Origin: Pseudomonas putida
Lineage (GTDB): Bacteria > Pseudomonadota > Gammaproteobacteria > Pseudomonadales > Pseudomonadaceae
Direction of reading: 5' to 3'
Assembly: GCF_025905425.1 (NCBI RefSeq)
Contig: NZ_CP109603.1
Location: 5,472,501-5,536,500, forward strand
DNA: 64,000 nt
Position 1 is the first letter of the stretch, and each line of letters begins with the position of its first letter. The position numbers were made by a program, and so were the translations under genes. This document shows positions 46,261 through 55,182 of this stretch, one piece after another. Under the pieces are notes generated by a model that searched no databases, was not told where the DNA came from, and saw nothing but the letters and a program-made list of their open reading frames with translations.

Positions 46261-47946
46261 TCAGGAACAGGCCCTGAGCACTTCCTCTGTGCGGGTCAAC
46301 CCGCGGGCCACTTTCGCCTCCCCGCAGCGGCGTAGGTCTAGCAGGCCTTCTGTCAGTGCCTGGCATCGTAGCTGCGCAAGGTCGGTGTGTGGGCCAATCT
46401 GCGCGCGCAGGCTTTCGCTGGGTATCAACAACTCGTAAAGGCCCGTGCGGCCTTGAAACCCGGTACCGCGACAGGTGCGGCAGGGCTGGCCACTGCGGGC
46501 CGAGGCGCAGCCCTGGCAATCGTTGCAAAGGGTACGTATCAGCCGTTGCGCCATGACCCCGATCAGCGTCGCCTTGATCAGGTAGTCGGCAACGCCCAGC
46601 TCCTGCAGGCGGGTGATCGCGCCGCAGGCATCGTTGGTGTGCAGGGTCGAGAGTACCAGGTGCCCGGTGAGGGCTGCTTGCACGGCCACCAGGGCGGTTT
46701 CCCGGTCGCGGATCTCACCGATCATGATGATGTCCGGGTCCTGGCGCAGCATCGCCCGCACGCCGTTGGCGAAGCACAGGCCCAGGGTTGGCTGGACTTG
46801 CAACTGGTTGAAGGCTGGCTCCAGCCGTTCGATGGGGTCTTCGATGGTGCACAGGTTGATTTGTGGGGTGGCCAGCAGCTTGAGGCTGGCGTAGAGCGTG
46901 CTGGTTTTGCCGGAGCCGGTGGGGCCGGTCACCAGGATGATGCCTTGGCGATGACGCAGCAGCCCCTGCCATTGCTCGCGTTGCTGTTCTTCAAGGCCGA
47001 GGCGGTCGAAGTCTTCGTGGAGTTGTTGCGGGTCGAACAGGCGCAATACCAGTTTTTCGCCAAACGGCGTCGGCAGGGTCGACAGGCGCAGCTCCACCTC
47101 GCCGCCGCTTGGCAGGCGGCTTTGCAGCCGACCGTCCTGTGGCCGGCGTTTCTCCGCTACATCCATGCGGCCCAAGTGTTTGAGGCGGCTGACCAGCGCC
47201 AGTGTCACGCCTGCGGGGAACGCGTAGACGGTGTGCAGCAGGCCATCGATGCGGTAACGCAGCTGCCCCTGTTCGCGGCGGGGTTCCAGGTGGATATCGC
47301 TGGCGCGTTGTTCGATGGCGTACTGCAGCAGCCAGTCGACGATGTGCACGATATGCGCATCATCGGCGTTGGCCTCGGCCTGGCGTTTGCCCAGTTCCAG
47401 CAGGTGTTCGAGCTCCCCCAGGCTGGCCGACTGCTGGTGTTGCGCGCCCTGTACCGACTGGGCCAGGCGGAAAAACGATTGCCCCAGCTGACGAATCTGC
47501 AGCGGGCTGGCCAGCGCGCGCCGGATCGGCCTGCCCAGGCTGCGGGCCAGGTCTGCCTGCCAATCATTCTGATACGGCTGTGCGCTGGCCACCGTAACCC
47601 CGGTGGTGTCGGCGGCTACCACGAGGATGCCGTGGCGCTGGGCGAACGCCCGGGAGATCAGCCCGCTGACCTGGGCCATGTCGAGCTGCATCGGGTCGAT
47701 GCGCAAAAAGGGTTGGCCGACTTTATCGGCCAACCATTGGCAGAGGCGGTCAAGGTCCAGAGGCTGGCCAGGGTGCTTGCGGTCTTCGAGGCCAGGCGCG
47801 GCGATGAGCTCCAGGGGGTGGCAGGTCGGGCGTGAGGCGGCCTGTTCGAGGACCCGTAGGGTGTCGCTGGCGTCCAGGTGCTGGTCAGTGAGCAGGGCCT
47901 GGAGCAGGCGGTTGAGGTCGAGTGCTTGATTGTCGGGGGTGTGCAT
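46261..47946 (-). CDS. Orphan GspE/PilB-type secretion ATPase
   Basis: This 561-residue protein belongs to the type II secretion/type IV pilus ATPase family. The N-terminal part (about 1-170) is a GspE N1/N2-like domain. The core has Walker A GPTGSGKT (341-348), the Asp box (CTIEDPIE, 366-373), Walker B (IIMIGEIRDRET) and the His box. A zinc-binding module has Cys474, Cys477, Cys489 and Cys492. I chose the ATG at 47946 over the upstream start. No other secretion or pilus gene lies within this window. Confidence 0.88.
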   Translation of the reverse strand: MHTPDNQALDLNRLLQALLTDQHLDASDTLRVLEQAASRPTCHPLELIAAPGLEDRKHPGQPLDLDRLCQWLADKVGQPFLRIDPMQLDMAQVSGLISRAFAQRHGILVVAADTTGVTVASAQPYQNDWQADLARSLGRPIRRALASPLQIRQLGQSFFRLAQSVQGAQHQQSASLGELEHLLELGKRQAEANADDAHIVHIVDWLLQYAIEQRASDIHLEPRREQGQLRYRIDGLLHTVYAFPAGVTLALVSRLKHLGRMDVAEKRRPQDGRLQSRLPSGGEVELRLSTLPTPFGEKLVLRLFDPQQLHEDFDRLGLEEQQREQWQGLLRHRQGIILVTGPTGSGKTSTLYASLKLLATPQINLCTIEDPIERLEPAFNQLQVQPTLGLCFANGVRAMLRQDPDIIMIGEIRDRETALVAVQAALTGHLVLSTLHTNDACGAITRLQELGVADYLIKATLIGVMAQRLIRTLCNDCQGCASARSGQPCRTCRGTGFQGRTGLYELLIPSESLRAQIGPHTDLAQLRCQALTEGLLDLRRCGEAKVARGLTRTEEVLRACS

Positions 47947-48054
47947 GGCGGCATCCTTGCCAGGAGGGGAGTCCTGACAAAGGCTAGCCGGGTGCAGTGG
48001 GCTTACTGCAGGCAAAGGGTTTCGGGATCTTGCGATGCCGGTAACAGGGTGGGT

Positions 48055-48360
48055 TCAGACCACCGCCAGCTCCACGCGCGCCAGGTTCACCAGGCTCACC
48101 TCAGCCACGCACACCAGGTTGCGCAATTTTTGCGCAATCACCTCGGCGCGGTGCCAGCTAAGGCCGCCAATACCGATCTCGATAGCGAGCCAGTCATCCT
48201 GTTGGCTGACCTGCACGTGGTGCGGGGTCAAAAACTGCAAGGCAAACAGGTTGAGCACCCGGCACAGGCTGTCGGGCTCGGCTTCGGCCTGCAGGCGGTA
48301 ATGCACGGTGCTGTGGGCGTTGCTGGCGGCCCAGGCGTCGGTACGTGGCAGTGCGTTCAT
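48055..48360 (-). CDS. Small ACT-like protein divergent from the Lrp regulator
   Basis: This 101-residue protein has no signal peptide. Its core VHYRLQAEAEPDSLCRVLNLFA followed by WLAIEIGIGGLSWHRAEVIAQKLRNLVCV resembles an ACT-type fold: beta strand, helix, strand, helix. ACT modules bind amino acids, which would fit the adjacent Lrp/AsnC-type gene. The family is not firmly identified. It faces the Lrp gene across 126 bp, a likely shared control region. Confidence 0.55.
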   Translation of the reverse strand: MNALPRTDAWAASNAHSTVHYRLQAEAEPDSLCRVLNLFALQFLTPHHVQVSQQDDWLAIEIGIGGLSWHRAEVIAQKLRNLVCVAEVSLVNLARVELAVV

Positions 48361-48486
48361 GCTGGTCTCCGCGAATGTGGGAGAAATTCTTGCACGTCGA
48401 GGCGGGTATTTTTTCGCTATGATTCGATCAATTGGCCGGTATGGCAGATTGTGCTATTCGGATTATCGTGATTTGGAGAATCATTT

Positions 48487-48957
48487 ATGCACAGCGAGCT
48501 GGATGCCTATGATCGGCGCATCCTCGAATTGCTGCAGGAGGACGCTTCGCTGTCCAGCGCACAGATCGCCGAGCGTGTGGGGCTTTCGCAATCGCCTTGC
48601 TGGCGGCGCATTCAGCGGCTGAAGGAGGAGGGGGTGATACGCGGGCAGGTGACCTTGCTCGACCGCAAGAAGATCGGCCTGAACACGCAGATTTTTGCAG
48701 AGGTGAAGCTCAACGCGCACGGTCGCTCCAATTTCACCGAGTTCACCGAGGCGATCCGGGGTTTCCCAGAGGTGCTGGAGTGCTACGTGCTGATGGGCTC
48801 GGTGGACTTTCTCTTGCGCATCGTCACCTCGGACATTGAAGCGTACGAACGGTTCTTCTTCGAAAAACTGTCGAATGTGCCGGGGATTCAGGAAGTGAAC
48901 TCGATCGTGGCGCTTTCAGAGATCAAGTCCACGACCAGCCTGCCATTGTCGAGGTAA
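48487..48957 (+). CDS. Lrp/AsnC-family transcriptional regulator
   Basis: This 156-residue protein is a typical Lrp/AsnC regulator: an N-terminal winged HTH (DAYDRRILELLQEDASLSSAQIAERVGLSQSPCWRRIQRLKEEG) covering about 5-50, a hinge, and a C-terminal RAM domain (about 65-150, VKLNAHGRSNFTEF, VLMGSVDFLLRI) that senses amino acids and drives oligomers. The likely target is the divergent ACT-like gene, itself, or the neighbouring amino-acid genes; this is inference. It has no close pathway gene other than the arg genes 1.5 kb away. Confidence 0.9.
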   Translation: MHSELDAYDRRILELLQEDASLSSAQIAERVGLSQSPCWRRIQRLKEEGVIRGQVTLLDRKKIGLNTQIFAEVKLNAHGRSNFTEFTEAIRGFPEVLECYVLMGSVDFLLRIVTSDIEAYERFFFEKLSNVPGIQEVNSIVALSEIKSTTSLPLSR

Positions 48958-48986
48958 TGGGCTGCTGTGCAGCCCATTGCACTAAA

Positions 48987-49018
48987 CCTGTGGGAGCGGG
49001 CTTGCCCGCGAAGCAGGC
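48987..49018. repeat. Single REP element
   Basis: One REP copy, CCTGTGGGAGCGGGCTTGCC... at 48987-49018, lies between the Lrp gene and the convergent CYTH/CHAD gene. No opposing copy is present. Confidence 0.85.
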
Positions 49019-49026
49019 GACGCCGA

Positions 49027-50403
49027 TCAAGCCTTGAGCAGGTACTTCCAGCCGCGGCTCTGATCAACCGCACGGGCCTGCTCGATACGGGCTTCAAGCA
49101 GCTCGTCGGGCGTTTCGGACAGCGGCAGTTCAGCCAGCTCGTGCAGCTTTTTCAGGTCGCCATACAGGCGGTCCATCTGCGGTGCTTCGAGCACCTGGCG
49201 GGCATGGTGCAGCCAGGTGAGCAACTGCTCAATACGCGGCAGCTGTTCGGCCAGGTCTTCGGGGCGCTGGGTGTACAGCGGCAGTTTCAACGCGCGGCCT
49301 TCTTCGCCGAGCAAATGCGCCATCCAGCTGGCCAGCTGCGCCTTGCCCTGGCGTTCGCCACGGCCTTTGCGCTCGACGGTCCAGCCGCGGGCCAGCAGCC
49401 AGCGCGAGGTTTCCAGGGAGAACTGGCCCCAGCGTACGTCTTCCAGCTCTTCGGCGAATTGCTCCGGTGCGGCGCGGCGGATGTCTTCGTCATCGTTACC
49501 GGCCTGCACCAGTGGGCGCCAGTCTTCGAGCAGCGCGTCAAGGCTGGCGCGCAGCTCGCGGGTGGTGGCGCGCGGTGCGGCCTGGCCCAGGCTGGCGACC
49601 AGTGCGCGCAGTTCGGCCAGGGACTGCACCCAGTCCTGCAGCAGGCGCCAGTGGCCATTGTGGCGGTATTGCTCGGCCAGGCGCTGGCTGCTGCCGAGCA
49701 ACTGCCAGGCGAGGGCGGCGAAGGCATCGTCCAGGGCCATTTCGGCGTCCAGCTCGGTCTGGGGCAGGCCCAGTTCGTAGCTTTCGGGCTCCAGCAGGCG
49801 GTAGCCCCGCTCGGCCTTGCTGATGTCGCAGGGCATCAGTGGCAGGCTAGCGGCAAGCTCCGCAGCTAACTCCAGCAGGGCTTCGGGCGCACCTTCGCGC
49901 AGTTCGAGCTCCAACTCGCAGATTTCTTCCTTGCGCTTGCCGGCGATCACGAAGCCCTGGTCCAGCGCGGCCTCGATCACGACCTTGCTCTTGCCACGGC
50001 CCCAGGCGATTTCGGCGTATTCACGGCTGAAGTCGGTGGTGAACAGCGGTTTGATGGTTTTTTTGTCGAGCGCTGCCAGTTGCTCGGGCCAGCAGGTGGC
50101 GTCGAGTTTTTTCAGGTCGAGCTTGACCTTGTCCAGGTGCCACTCGTACTCGTTGCGTTCGGACAGGCCGGCCACGCTTTGCCCGCGGCACTTCAAGGTC
50201 TGGATGATTGCATCACCATCGCGGCGCAGGCGCAGGGCGACACGGGCGGCGGAAAGCTCGCGTTCCGGGGTGTCGAAGTACTGGTTGAGCAGTTCACGGG
50301 TCTGCCAACCGGACTTGTTGCGCTTTTTCAGCAAGGGGTGCTCGCGCAGGGCGGCAAGGGTCTCGCGGCTGGCGCGGAGCTTGAGTTCGGTTTCTTTGTG
50401 CAT
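49027..50403 (-). CDS. CYTH-CHAD inorganic triphosphatase-like protein
   Basis: This 458-residue protein has an N-terminal CYTH domain (about 1-200): ETELKLRA is the ExExK motif, with further Arg/Lys and Glu residues inside a triphosphate tunnel. The C-terminal CHAD domain (about 220-458) is helical with many His, Arg and Glu residues (LLQDWVQSLAELRALV). E. coli YgiF, with the same layout, is an inorganic triphosphatase. CHAD domains bind polyphosphate, so a link with the ppk/ppx genes is plausible. The start at 50403 is preceded by a purine-rich stretch. It is divergent from argE. Confidence 0.9.
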   Translation of the reverse strand: MHKETELKLRASRETLAALREHPLLKKRNKSGWQTRELLNQYFDTPERELSAARVALRLRRDGDAIIQTLKCRGQSVAGLSERNEYEWHLDKVKLDLKKLDATCWPEQLAALDKKTIKPLFTTDFSREYAEIAWGRGKSKVVIEAALDQGFVIAGKRKEEICELELELREGAPEALLELAAELAASLPLMPCDISKAERGYRLLEPESYELGLPQTELDAEMALDDAFAALAWQLLGSSQRLAEQYRHNGHWRLLQDWVQSLAELRALVASLGQAAPRATTRELRASLDALLEDWRPLVQAGNDDEDIRRAAPEQFAEELEDVRWGQFSLETSRWLLARGWTVERKGRGERQGKAQLASWMAHLLGEEGRALKLPLYTQRPEDLAEQLPRIEQLLTWLHHARQVLEAPQMDRLYGDLKKLHELAELPLSETPDELLEARIEQARAVDQSRGWKYLLKA

Positions 50404-50484
50404 CGCAGGCTCGAAGGAGGGGCTCGTTGGCAGAGAGTCTACAGGAGTCGGCCGCCAACGGTTTATTCCAGACGGCAGATGGTC

Positions 50485-50499
50485 CTATGATGGGCAACG
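50485..50499 (+). promoter_or_regulatory. Putative argE promoter -10 region
   Basis: CTATGATGGGCAACG holds TATGAT (50486-50491), 32 nt before the argE start. It is identical over 15 bases to the trxA upstream site at 18419-18433. The -35 (TTATTC at 50463-50468) is weak. Confidence 0.4.
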
Positions 50500-50517
50500 C
50501 TTCCGAGGAGTACGGGC

Positions 50518-51660
50518 ATGCCGTTGCCGACGCTGAAAGACCAGTTCGCCGCTTTGATTGCCGCGCCTTCGGTCAGTTGTACCCAGCCTGCGCTGGATCA
50601 GTCCAATCGCCAGGTCATCGACCTGCTGGCCGGCTGGTTGGGTGACCTGGGTTTCACGTGCGACATCCAGCAGGTCAGCCCCGGCAAGTTCAACCTGCTG
50701 GCCAGCCGTGGCACCGGCCCGGGTGGCCTGGTGCTGGCGGGGCACAGCGACACCGTGCCCTACGACGAGCAACTGTGGTCGAGCGACCCGCTGAAGCTGA
50801 CCGAAATCGATGGCCGCTGGGTAGGCCTGGGCAGTTGCGACATGAAGGGCTTCTTCGCCCTGGTCATCGAGGCCGTGCTGCCGTTGCTGGAGCATGACTT
50901 CAAACAGCCGCTGCTGATTCTCGCCACCTGCGACGAAGAAAGCTCCATGTCCGGCGCCCGTGCTCTGGCCGAGGCCGGCCAGCCGCTGGGCCGTGCCGCA
51001 GTCATCGGCGAGCCCACCGGCCTGCGGCCAATCCGCATGCACAAGGGCATCCTCATGGACCGCATCGACATCCTCGGGCGCAGCGGCCATTCATCGGACC
51101 CGACCCTGGGGCGCAGCGCCCTGGAAGCCATGCACGCGGTGATGGGCGAGCTGATGCAACTGCGCGGCCAATGGCAGCAGACCTACCGCAACCCACAGTT
51201 CACGGTGCCTACACCGACGATGAACTTCGGCTGCATCCATGGCGGTGACAACCCCAACCGCATCTGCGGCCAGTGCGCGCTGGAGTTCGACCTGCGGCCG
51301 TTGCCGGGGATGGATGTCGAGCAACTGCGGGCAGCGATCCGCCAGAAGCTGGTGCCCGTGGCGGAGCGCTTCGAGGTGCGCATCGACTATGCGCCGCTGT
51401 TCCCTGAAGTGCCCCCGTTCGAGCAGGCCGCGGACGCCGAGCTGGTACAAGTGGCCGAGCGCCTGACCGGTCACCGCGCCGAAGCGGTAGCGTTTGGCAC
51501 CGAAGCGCCTTATCTTCAGCAGCTGGGCTGCCAGACCATCGTGCTGGGCCCTGGCGACATCGCCTGTGCCCATCAGCCTGGCGAGTACCTTGAAATGTCA
51601 CGAATCGAGCCTACCGTGCGTCTATTACGTGACCTGATCCGGCACTATTGCCTGCACTAA
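50518..51660 (+). CDS. argE: Acetylornithine deacetylase
   Basis: ArgE hydrolyses N-acetylornithine to ornithine, step five of arginine synthesis. The 380-residue protein belongs to the M20 metallopeptidase family: GHSDTVPYD with the metal-binding His and Asp, CDMKGFFALV, ATCDEESSMSG with the catalytic Glu, and GHSSDPTLGRSALEAM in the dimerization region. The ATG follows GAGGAG. argA follows, and the pair forms an arginine synthesis unit; the intervening 124 bp may contain a second promoter. Confidence 0.93.
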   Translation: MPLPTLKDQFAALIAAPSVSCTQPALDQSNRQVIDLLAGWLGDLGFTCDIQQVSPGKFNLLASRGTGPGGLVLAGHSDTVPYDEQLWSSDPLKLTEIDGRWVGLGSCDMKGFFALVIEAVLPLLEHDFKQPLLILATCDEESSMSGARALAEAGQPLGRAAVIGEPTGLRPIRMHKGILMDRIDILGRSGHSSDPTLGRSALEAMHAVMGELMQLRGQWQQTYRNPQFTVPTPTMNFGCIHGGDNPNRICGQCALEFDLRPLPGMDVEQLRAAIRQKLVPVAERFEVRIDYAPLFPEVPPFEQAADAELVQVAERLTGHRAEAVAFGTEAPYLQQLGCQTIVLGPGDIACAHQPGEYLEMSRIEPTVRLLRDLIRHYCLH

Positions 51661-51784
51661 ACGTCCATTGAGCTTATTCGTTACTGCCTAGAGGAGACCG
51701 CGCGTGACCGCAAGCCTGTTCCGACGATGATCTTGAACGCCCCCTGTATCGCCGTTCTCCGTCCACTTATCCACAGGCCCTGTC

Positions 51785-53083
51785 ATGCCCGACTACGTCA
51801 ACTGGCTGCGTCATGCCTCCCCGTACATCAATGCCCATCGCGACTGCACGTTTGTGGTCATGCTCCCCGGTGATGGGGTGGAACACCCTAATTTCGGCAA
51901 CATCGTCCACGACCTGGTGCTGCTGCACAGCCTTGGCGTGCGGCTGGTGCTGGTGCATGGCTCGCGCCCACAGATCGAAAGCCGTCTGGCCGAGCGTGGC
52001 CTGACCCCGCATTACCACCGTGGCATGCGCATCACTGATGCGGCGACCCTGGATTGTGTGATCGACGCCGTGGGCGCCCTGCGCCTGGCCATCGAAGCAC
52101 GCCTGTCGATGGACATCGCCGCCTCGCCGATGCAGGGCTCGCGCCTGCGCGTGGCGTCCGGCAACCTGGTCACTGCCCGGCCGATCGGTGTGCTCGAAGG
52201 CGTGGACTACCACCACACCGGCGAAGTGCGCCGGGTCGATCGCAAAGGCATCAGCCGCTTGCTCGACGAACGCTCCATCGTGTTGCTGTCGCCGCTGGGT
52301 TACTCGCCCACCGGTGAAATCTTCAACCTGGCCTGCGAAGACGTCGCCACCCGCGCGGCCATCGAGCTGGGTGCCGACAAGCTGCTGCTGTTCGGCGCCG
52401 AGCCGGGCCTGCTGGATGAACAGGGCAAGCTGGTGCGTGAGCTACGCCCGCAGCAGGTTGCCCCGCATCTGCTGCGCCTGGGCAGTGACTACCAGGGCGA
52501 ATTGTTGGATGCCGCCGCCGAGGCCTGCAAGGGGGGTGTGGCGCGTAGCCATATTGTCAGTTATGCCGAAGACGGCGCGCTGCTGACCGAGCTGTTCACC
52601 CGTGGTGGTGGCGGCACGCTGGTGTCCCAGGAGCAGTTCGAAGTGGTGCGTGAGGCGACCATTGAAGACGTTGGTGGCCTGTTGGAGCTGATCAGCCCGT
52701 TGGAAGAGCAGGGCATCCTGGTGCGCCGTTCGCGTGAGGTGCTGGAGCGGGAGATCGAGCAGTTCAGTGTGGTCGAGCGCGAGGGCATGATCATCGCGTG
52801 TGCGGCGTTGTACCCGATTGCCGATTCCGAGGCGGGCGAGCTGGCGTGCCTGGCGGTGAACCCGGAGTACCGGCATGGCGGGCGGGGTGATGAGTTGCTC
52901 GAGCGCATCGAGAGCCGCGCGCGGCAGATGGGGTTGAATACGCTGTTCGTGCTGACTACGCGCACCGCGCACTGGTTCCGCGAGCGTGGCTTTGCGCCCA
53001 GTGGCGTGGAGCGGATGCCGGCGGCGCGGGCATCGCTGTACAACTACCAGCGTAATTCGAAGATTTTCGAGAAATCGCTGTAA
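51785..53083 (+). CDS. argA: N-acetylglutamate synthase
   Basis: ArgA makes N-acetylglutamate from acetyl-CoA and glutamate, the first arginine step. The 432-residue protein joins an N-terminal amino-acid kinase-like domain (about 1-280, LLHSLGVRLVLVHGSRPQIE, SPLGYSPTGEIFNLACEDVA) that carries the arginine feedback site, and a C-terminal GNAT domain (about 290-432, ELACLAVNPEYRHGGRGDELL). Length and layout match the Pseudomonas enzyme. REP elements follow the stop. Confidence 0.94.
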   Translation: MPDYVNWLRHASPYINAHRDCTFVVMLPGDGVEHPNFGNIVHDLVLLHSLGVRLVLVHGSRPQIESRLAERGLTPHYHRGMRITDAATLDCVIDAVGALRLAIEARLSMDIAASPMQGSRLRVASGNLVTARPIGVLEGVDYHHTGEVRRVDRKGISRLLDERSIVLLSPLGYSPTGEIFNLACEDVATRAAIELGADKLLLFGAEPGLLDEQGKLVRELRPQQVAPHLLRLGSDYQGELLDAAAEACKGGVARSHIVSYAEDGALLTELFTRGGGGTLVSQEQFEVVREATIEDVGGLLELISPLEEQGILVRRSREVLEREIEQFSVVEREGMIIACAALYPIADSEAGELACLAVNPEYRHGGRGDELLERIESRARQMGLNTLFVLTTRTAHWFRERGFAPSGVERMPAARASLYNYQRNSKIFEKSL

Positions 53084-53091
53084 ACCTGTAG

Positions 53092-53186
53092 CGGCCTCTT
53101 CGCGGGCAAGCCCGCTCCCACAGATAAGGTGCTGAACCAGCGGTCTACGGCATCTTGTGGGAGCGGGCTTGCCCCGCGAAGAAGGC
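53092..53186. repeat. Inverted pair of REP elements between argA and spuI
   Basis: A copy at 53092-53123 faces another at 53154-53186. The two genes on each side converge. Confidence 0.9.
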
Positions 53187-53203
53187 AGCACGGACCTCAA
53201 TGA

Positions 53204-53231
53204 AAAACGCCGCCCTGATGGGCGGCGTTTT
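53204..53231. terminator. Bidirectional terminator downstream of spuI
   Basis: AAAACGCCGCCC (53204-53215) pairs with GGGCGGCGTTTT (53220-53231) around TGAT. The A run on one side and the T run on the other let it stop both the leftward spuI transcript and read-through from argA. Confidence 0.85.
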
Positions 53232-53234
53232 CAT

Positions 53235-54611
53235 TTACACCGTGTGCAGATACCAGTTGTACTCAAGGTCGGAGATCGAATGCTCGAACTCCTCCAGCTC
53301 GCTCTCCTTGCACGCGACAAAGATGTCGATGTACTTCGGATCGATGTACTTGTTGAGGATCTCGCTGTCGTCCAGCTCGCGCAGGGCATCGCGCAGGTTG
53401 TTCGGCAGGCTCTGCTCCAGCTGCTCGTACGAGTTGCCTTCGATCGGCGCGCCTGGCTCGACCTTGTTGGTCAGGCCGTGGTGCACGCCGGCCAGCACGG
53501 CCGCCATCATCAGGTACGGGTTGGCATCGGCACCGGCAACCCGGTGCTCGAGGCGCACGGCATCGGCAGAGCCGGTGGGCACACGCAGCGCCACGGTGCG
53601 GTTGTCCAGGCCCCAGCTCGGCGCATTCGGCACATAGAACTGCGCGCCAAAGCGACGGTACGAGTTGACGTTCGGGCAGAGGAACGCCATGGACGCGGGC
53701 AGGGTCTCGAGCACACCGCCGACAGCGTGACGTAACGCGGCGTTCTGCTCGGGATCCTCGCTGGTGAAGATGTTGTTACCTTCTTTGTCCAGCACGGAAA
53801 TGTGAACGTGCAGGCCGTTGCCTGCCTGGCCCGGGTAGGGCTTGGCCATGAAGGTGGTGTCCATTTCATGGTCGTAGGCGATGTTCTTGATCAAGCGCTT
53901 GAGCAGCACCGCGTAGTCACAGGCCTTGAGCGGGTCGGCGACGTGGTGCAGGTTGACTTCGAACTGCGCCGGGGCGCTTTCCTTGACGATGGCGTCAGCT
54001 GGAATGCCCTGCTCTTTGGCACCTTCGAGGATGTCCTGCAGGCAGTCGGCGTATTCGTCGAGGTCGTCGATCAGGTACACCTGGGTCGACTGTGGGCGCT
54101 TGCCCGAGATCGGCGAGCGGGGCGGTTGTGGGCGGCCATTCACGTTCTCCTGGTCGATCAGGTAGAACTCCAGCTCGAACGCAGCGCAGATGGTCAGGCC
54201 CAGGTCGTCGAACTTGCTGACAACCTGACGCAACACTTCACGGGGGTCGGCGAAGAAAGGCTCGCCTTCGATCTCGTGCATGGTCATGAGCAGCTGTGCA
54301 GTGGGGCGTTTTTGCCACGGCTCGTTGCACAGCGTGTCGGGGATCGGATAGCAAATGCGGTCGGCGTCGCCGATGTCCAGGCCAAGGCCGGTGCTTTCGA
54401 CGGTGGAACCGTTGATATCCAGGGCGAAAAGGGAGGCCGGCAGGTTGATGCCTTTCTCGTAAACCTTGTGGAGGCTGGTGCGCTCTATGCGCTTGCCGCG
54501 CACCACACCATTCATATCTGCAATCAGAAGGTCAACGTAGAGAACCTCAGGATGTTCCTTAAGGAACGCGTTCGCTTCGTTAAGCTGAACGGCACGCGGG
54601 GGTACCGACAT
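53235..54611 (-). CDS. spuI: Gamma-glutamylpolyamine synthetase SpuI (glutamine synthetase-like)
   Basis: This 458-residue glutamine synthetase homologue belongs to the PuuA/SpuI branch, which joins glutamate to polyamines. The beta-grasp N domain reads VLYVDLLIADMNGVVRGKRI; the catalytic part has AFELEFYLID, the HVHISVLDKEGNNIF ATP/metal loop, and VAGADANPYLMMAA. It lacks the adenylylation Tyr loop of GlnA, as expected. It is divergent from spuB across a 574-bp region, and its own start lies just behind AGGTG on the minus strand. Confidence 0.9.
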   Translation of the reverse strand: MSVPPRAVQLNEANAFLKEHPEVLYVDLLIADMNGVVRGKRIERTSLHKVYEKGINLPASLFALDINGSTVESTGLGLDIGDADRICYPIPDTLCNEPWQKRPTAQLLMTMHEIEGEPFFADPREVLRQVVSKFDDLGLTICAAFELEFYLIDQENVNGRPQPPRSPISGKRPQSTQVYLIDDLDEYADCLQDILEGAKEQGIPADAIVKESAPAQFEVNLHHVADPLKACDYAVLLKRLIKNIAYDHEMDTTFMAKPYPGQAGNGLHVHISVLDKEGNNIFTSEDPEQNAALRHAVGGVLETLPASMAFLCPNVNSYRRFGAQFYVPNAPSWGLDNRTVALRVPTGSADAVRLEHRVAGADANPYLMMAAVLAGVHHGLTNKVEPGAPIEGNSYEQLEQSLPNNLRDALRELDDSEILNKYIDPKYIDIFVACKESELEEFEHSISDLEYNWYLHTV

Positions 54612-54715
54612 GATGCAACACCTTTGTTGTTAAAAATATCAATCAAGGGGGGCTTGCAGGACCAGTCAATCGAAAACCCATACTGATGTCAAGCCAACCC
54701 CATGATGCCCTGAAA

Positions 54716-54731
54716 TGGCACATCTACGGCA
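54716..54731 (+). promoter_or_regulatory. Sigma-54-type promoter candidate upstream of spuB
   Basis: TGGCAC (54716-54721) and CGGCA (54727-54731) give the GG-N10-GC spacing of a sigma-54 promoter on the plus strand: GG at 54717-54718, GC at 54729-54730. Transcription would start near 54743 and give spuB a leader of about 440 nt. The -12 box deviates at two bases from TTGCA. Enhancer-type sites were not identified. Confidence 0.45.
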
Positions 54732-55168
54732 GATTTGCTGCATATCGGGGCGTGCCATTATCCGCTATTTACCGCGTGAAGGGCTATCTCAAGCTTGCCG
54801 TGTTTTATTTTTTACGGAGGTGTTGTGTAAAAAAATGAACAAGGCTAAGCTCGGTCACAACCCAAAACACAATAATACGAGGGTCATATGGTCCGCTTGT
54901 CGCGACCTGAAAGCGCTGCCTGCGCAGTGCAGTCGGGTATCCCTGTCGTTCATGCACGCATCGTCAACGGTGTGGCCGCCCTGGCCGCAATAATTGACGT
55001 TTGGCGCACCCGGACCCTCCCCCGTAGCGGCTTTACGCCCTTCGATTCGTCTTCCTGCCCTTCAAACTCATTACGGACACGCTTGTTTTCAGTGTATCCA
55101 CTGTGCTCCTGCGTGGGGGTTTTTGCTTTAGCAATCTTCTCCATCCAGAATCAATGCGCGGACCACCT
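54732..55168 (+). promoter_or_regulatory. Rest of the spuI-spuB intergenic region
   Basis: No convincing gene is visible in this stretch: open frames are short and have no family similarity. It contains an imperfect 15-bp inverted repeat (54801-54815 and 54827-54841, 12 of 15 matching, AT-rich arms) and a weak CAC/GTG stem followed by GGGGTTTTT near 55107. Base composition is less GC-rich than in the surrounding genes. It most likely holds promoters, operators and a leader for the polyamine operon. Confidence 0.5.
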
Positions 55169-55182
55169 TACCTCCTGAGGTA
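55169..55182 (+). promoter_or_regulatory. Shine-Dalgarno site within a small palindrome at spuB
   Basis: TACCTCCTGAGGTA (55169-55182) is a perfect palindrome that contains the GAGG ribosome site (55177-55180), 5 nt before the spuB ATG at 55186. A 5-bp hairpin could hide the site from ribosomes. Confidence 0.5.

Noticed and set aside
54888..55178. A 96-codon frame in the spuI-spuB gap, as well as a basic 64-codon frame on the opposite strand
   Set aside because: Neither has a ribosome site, family motif or typical codon use. A leader or control region is a better explanation.
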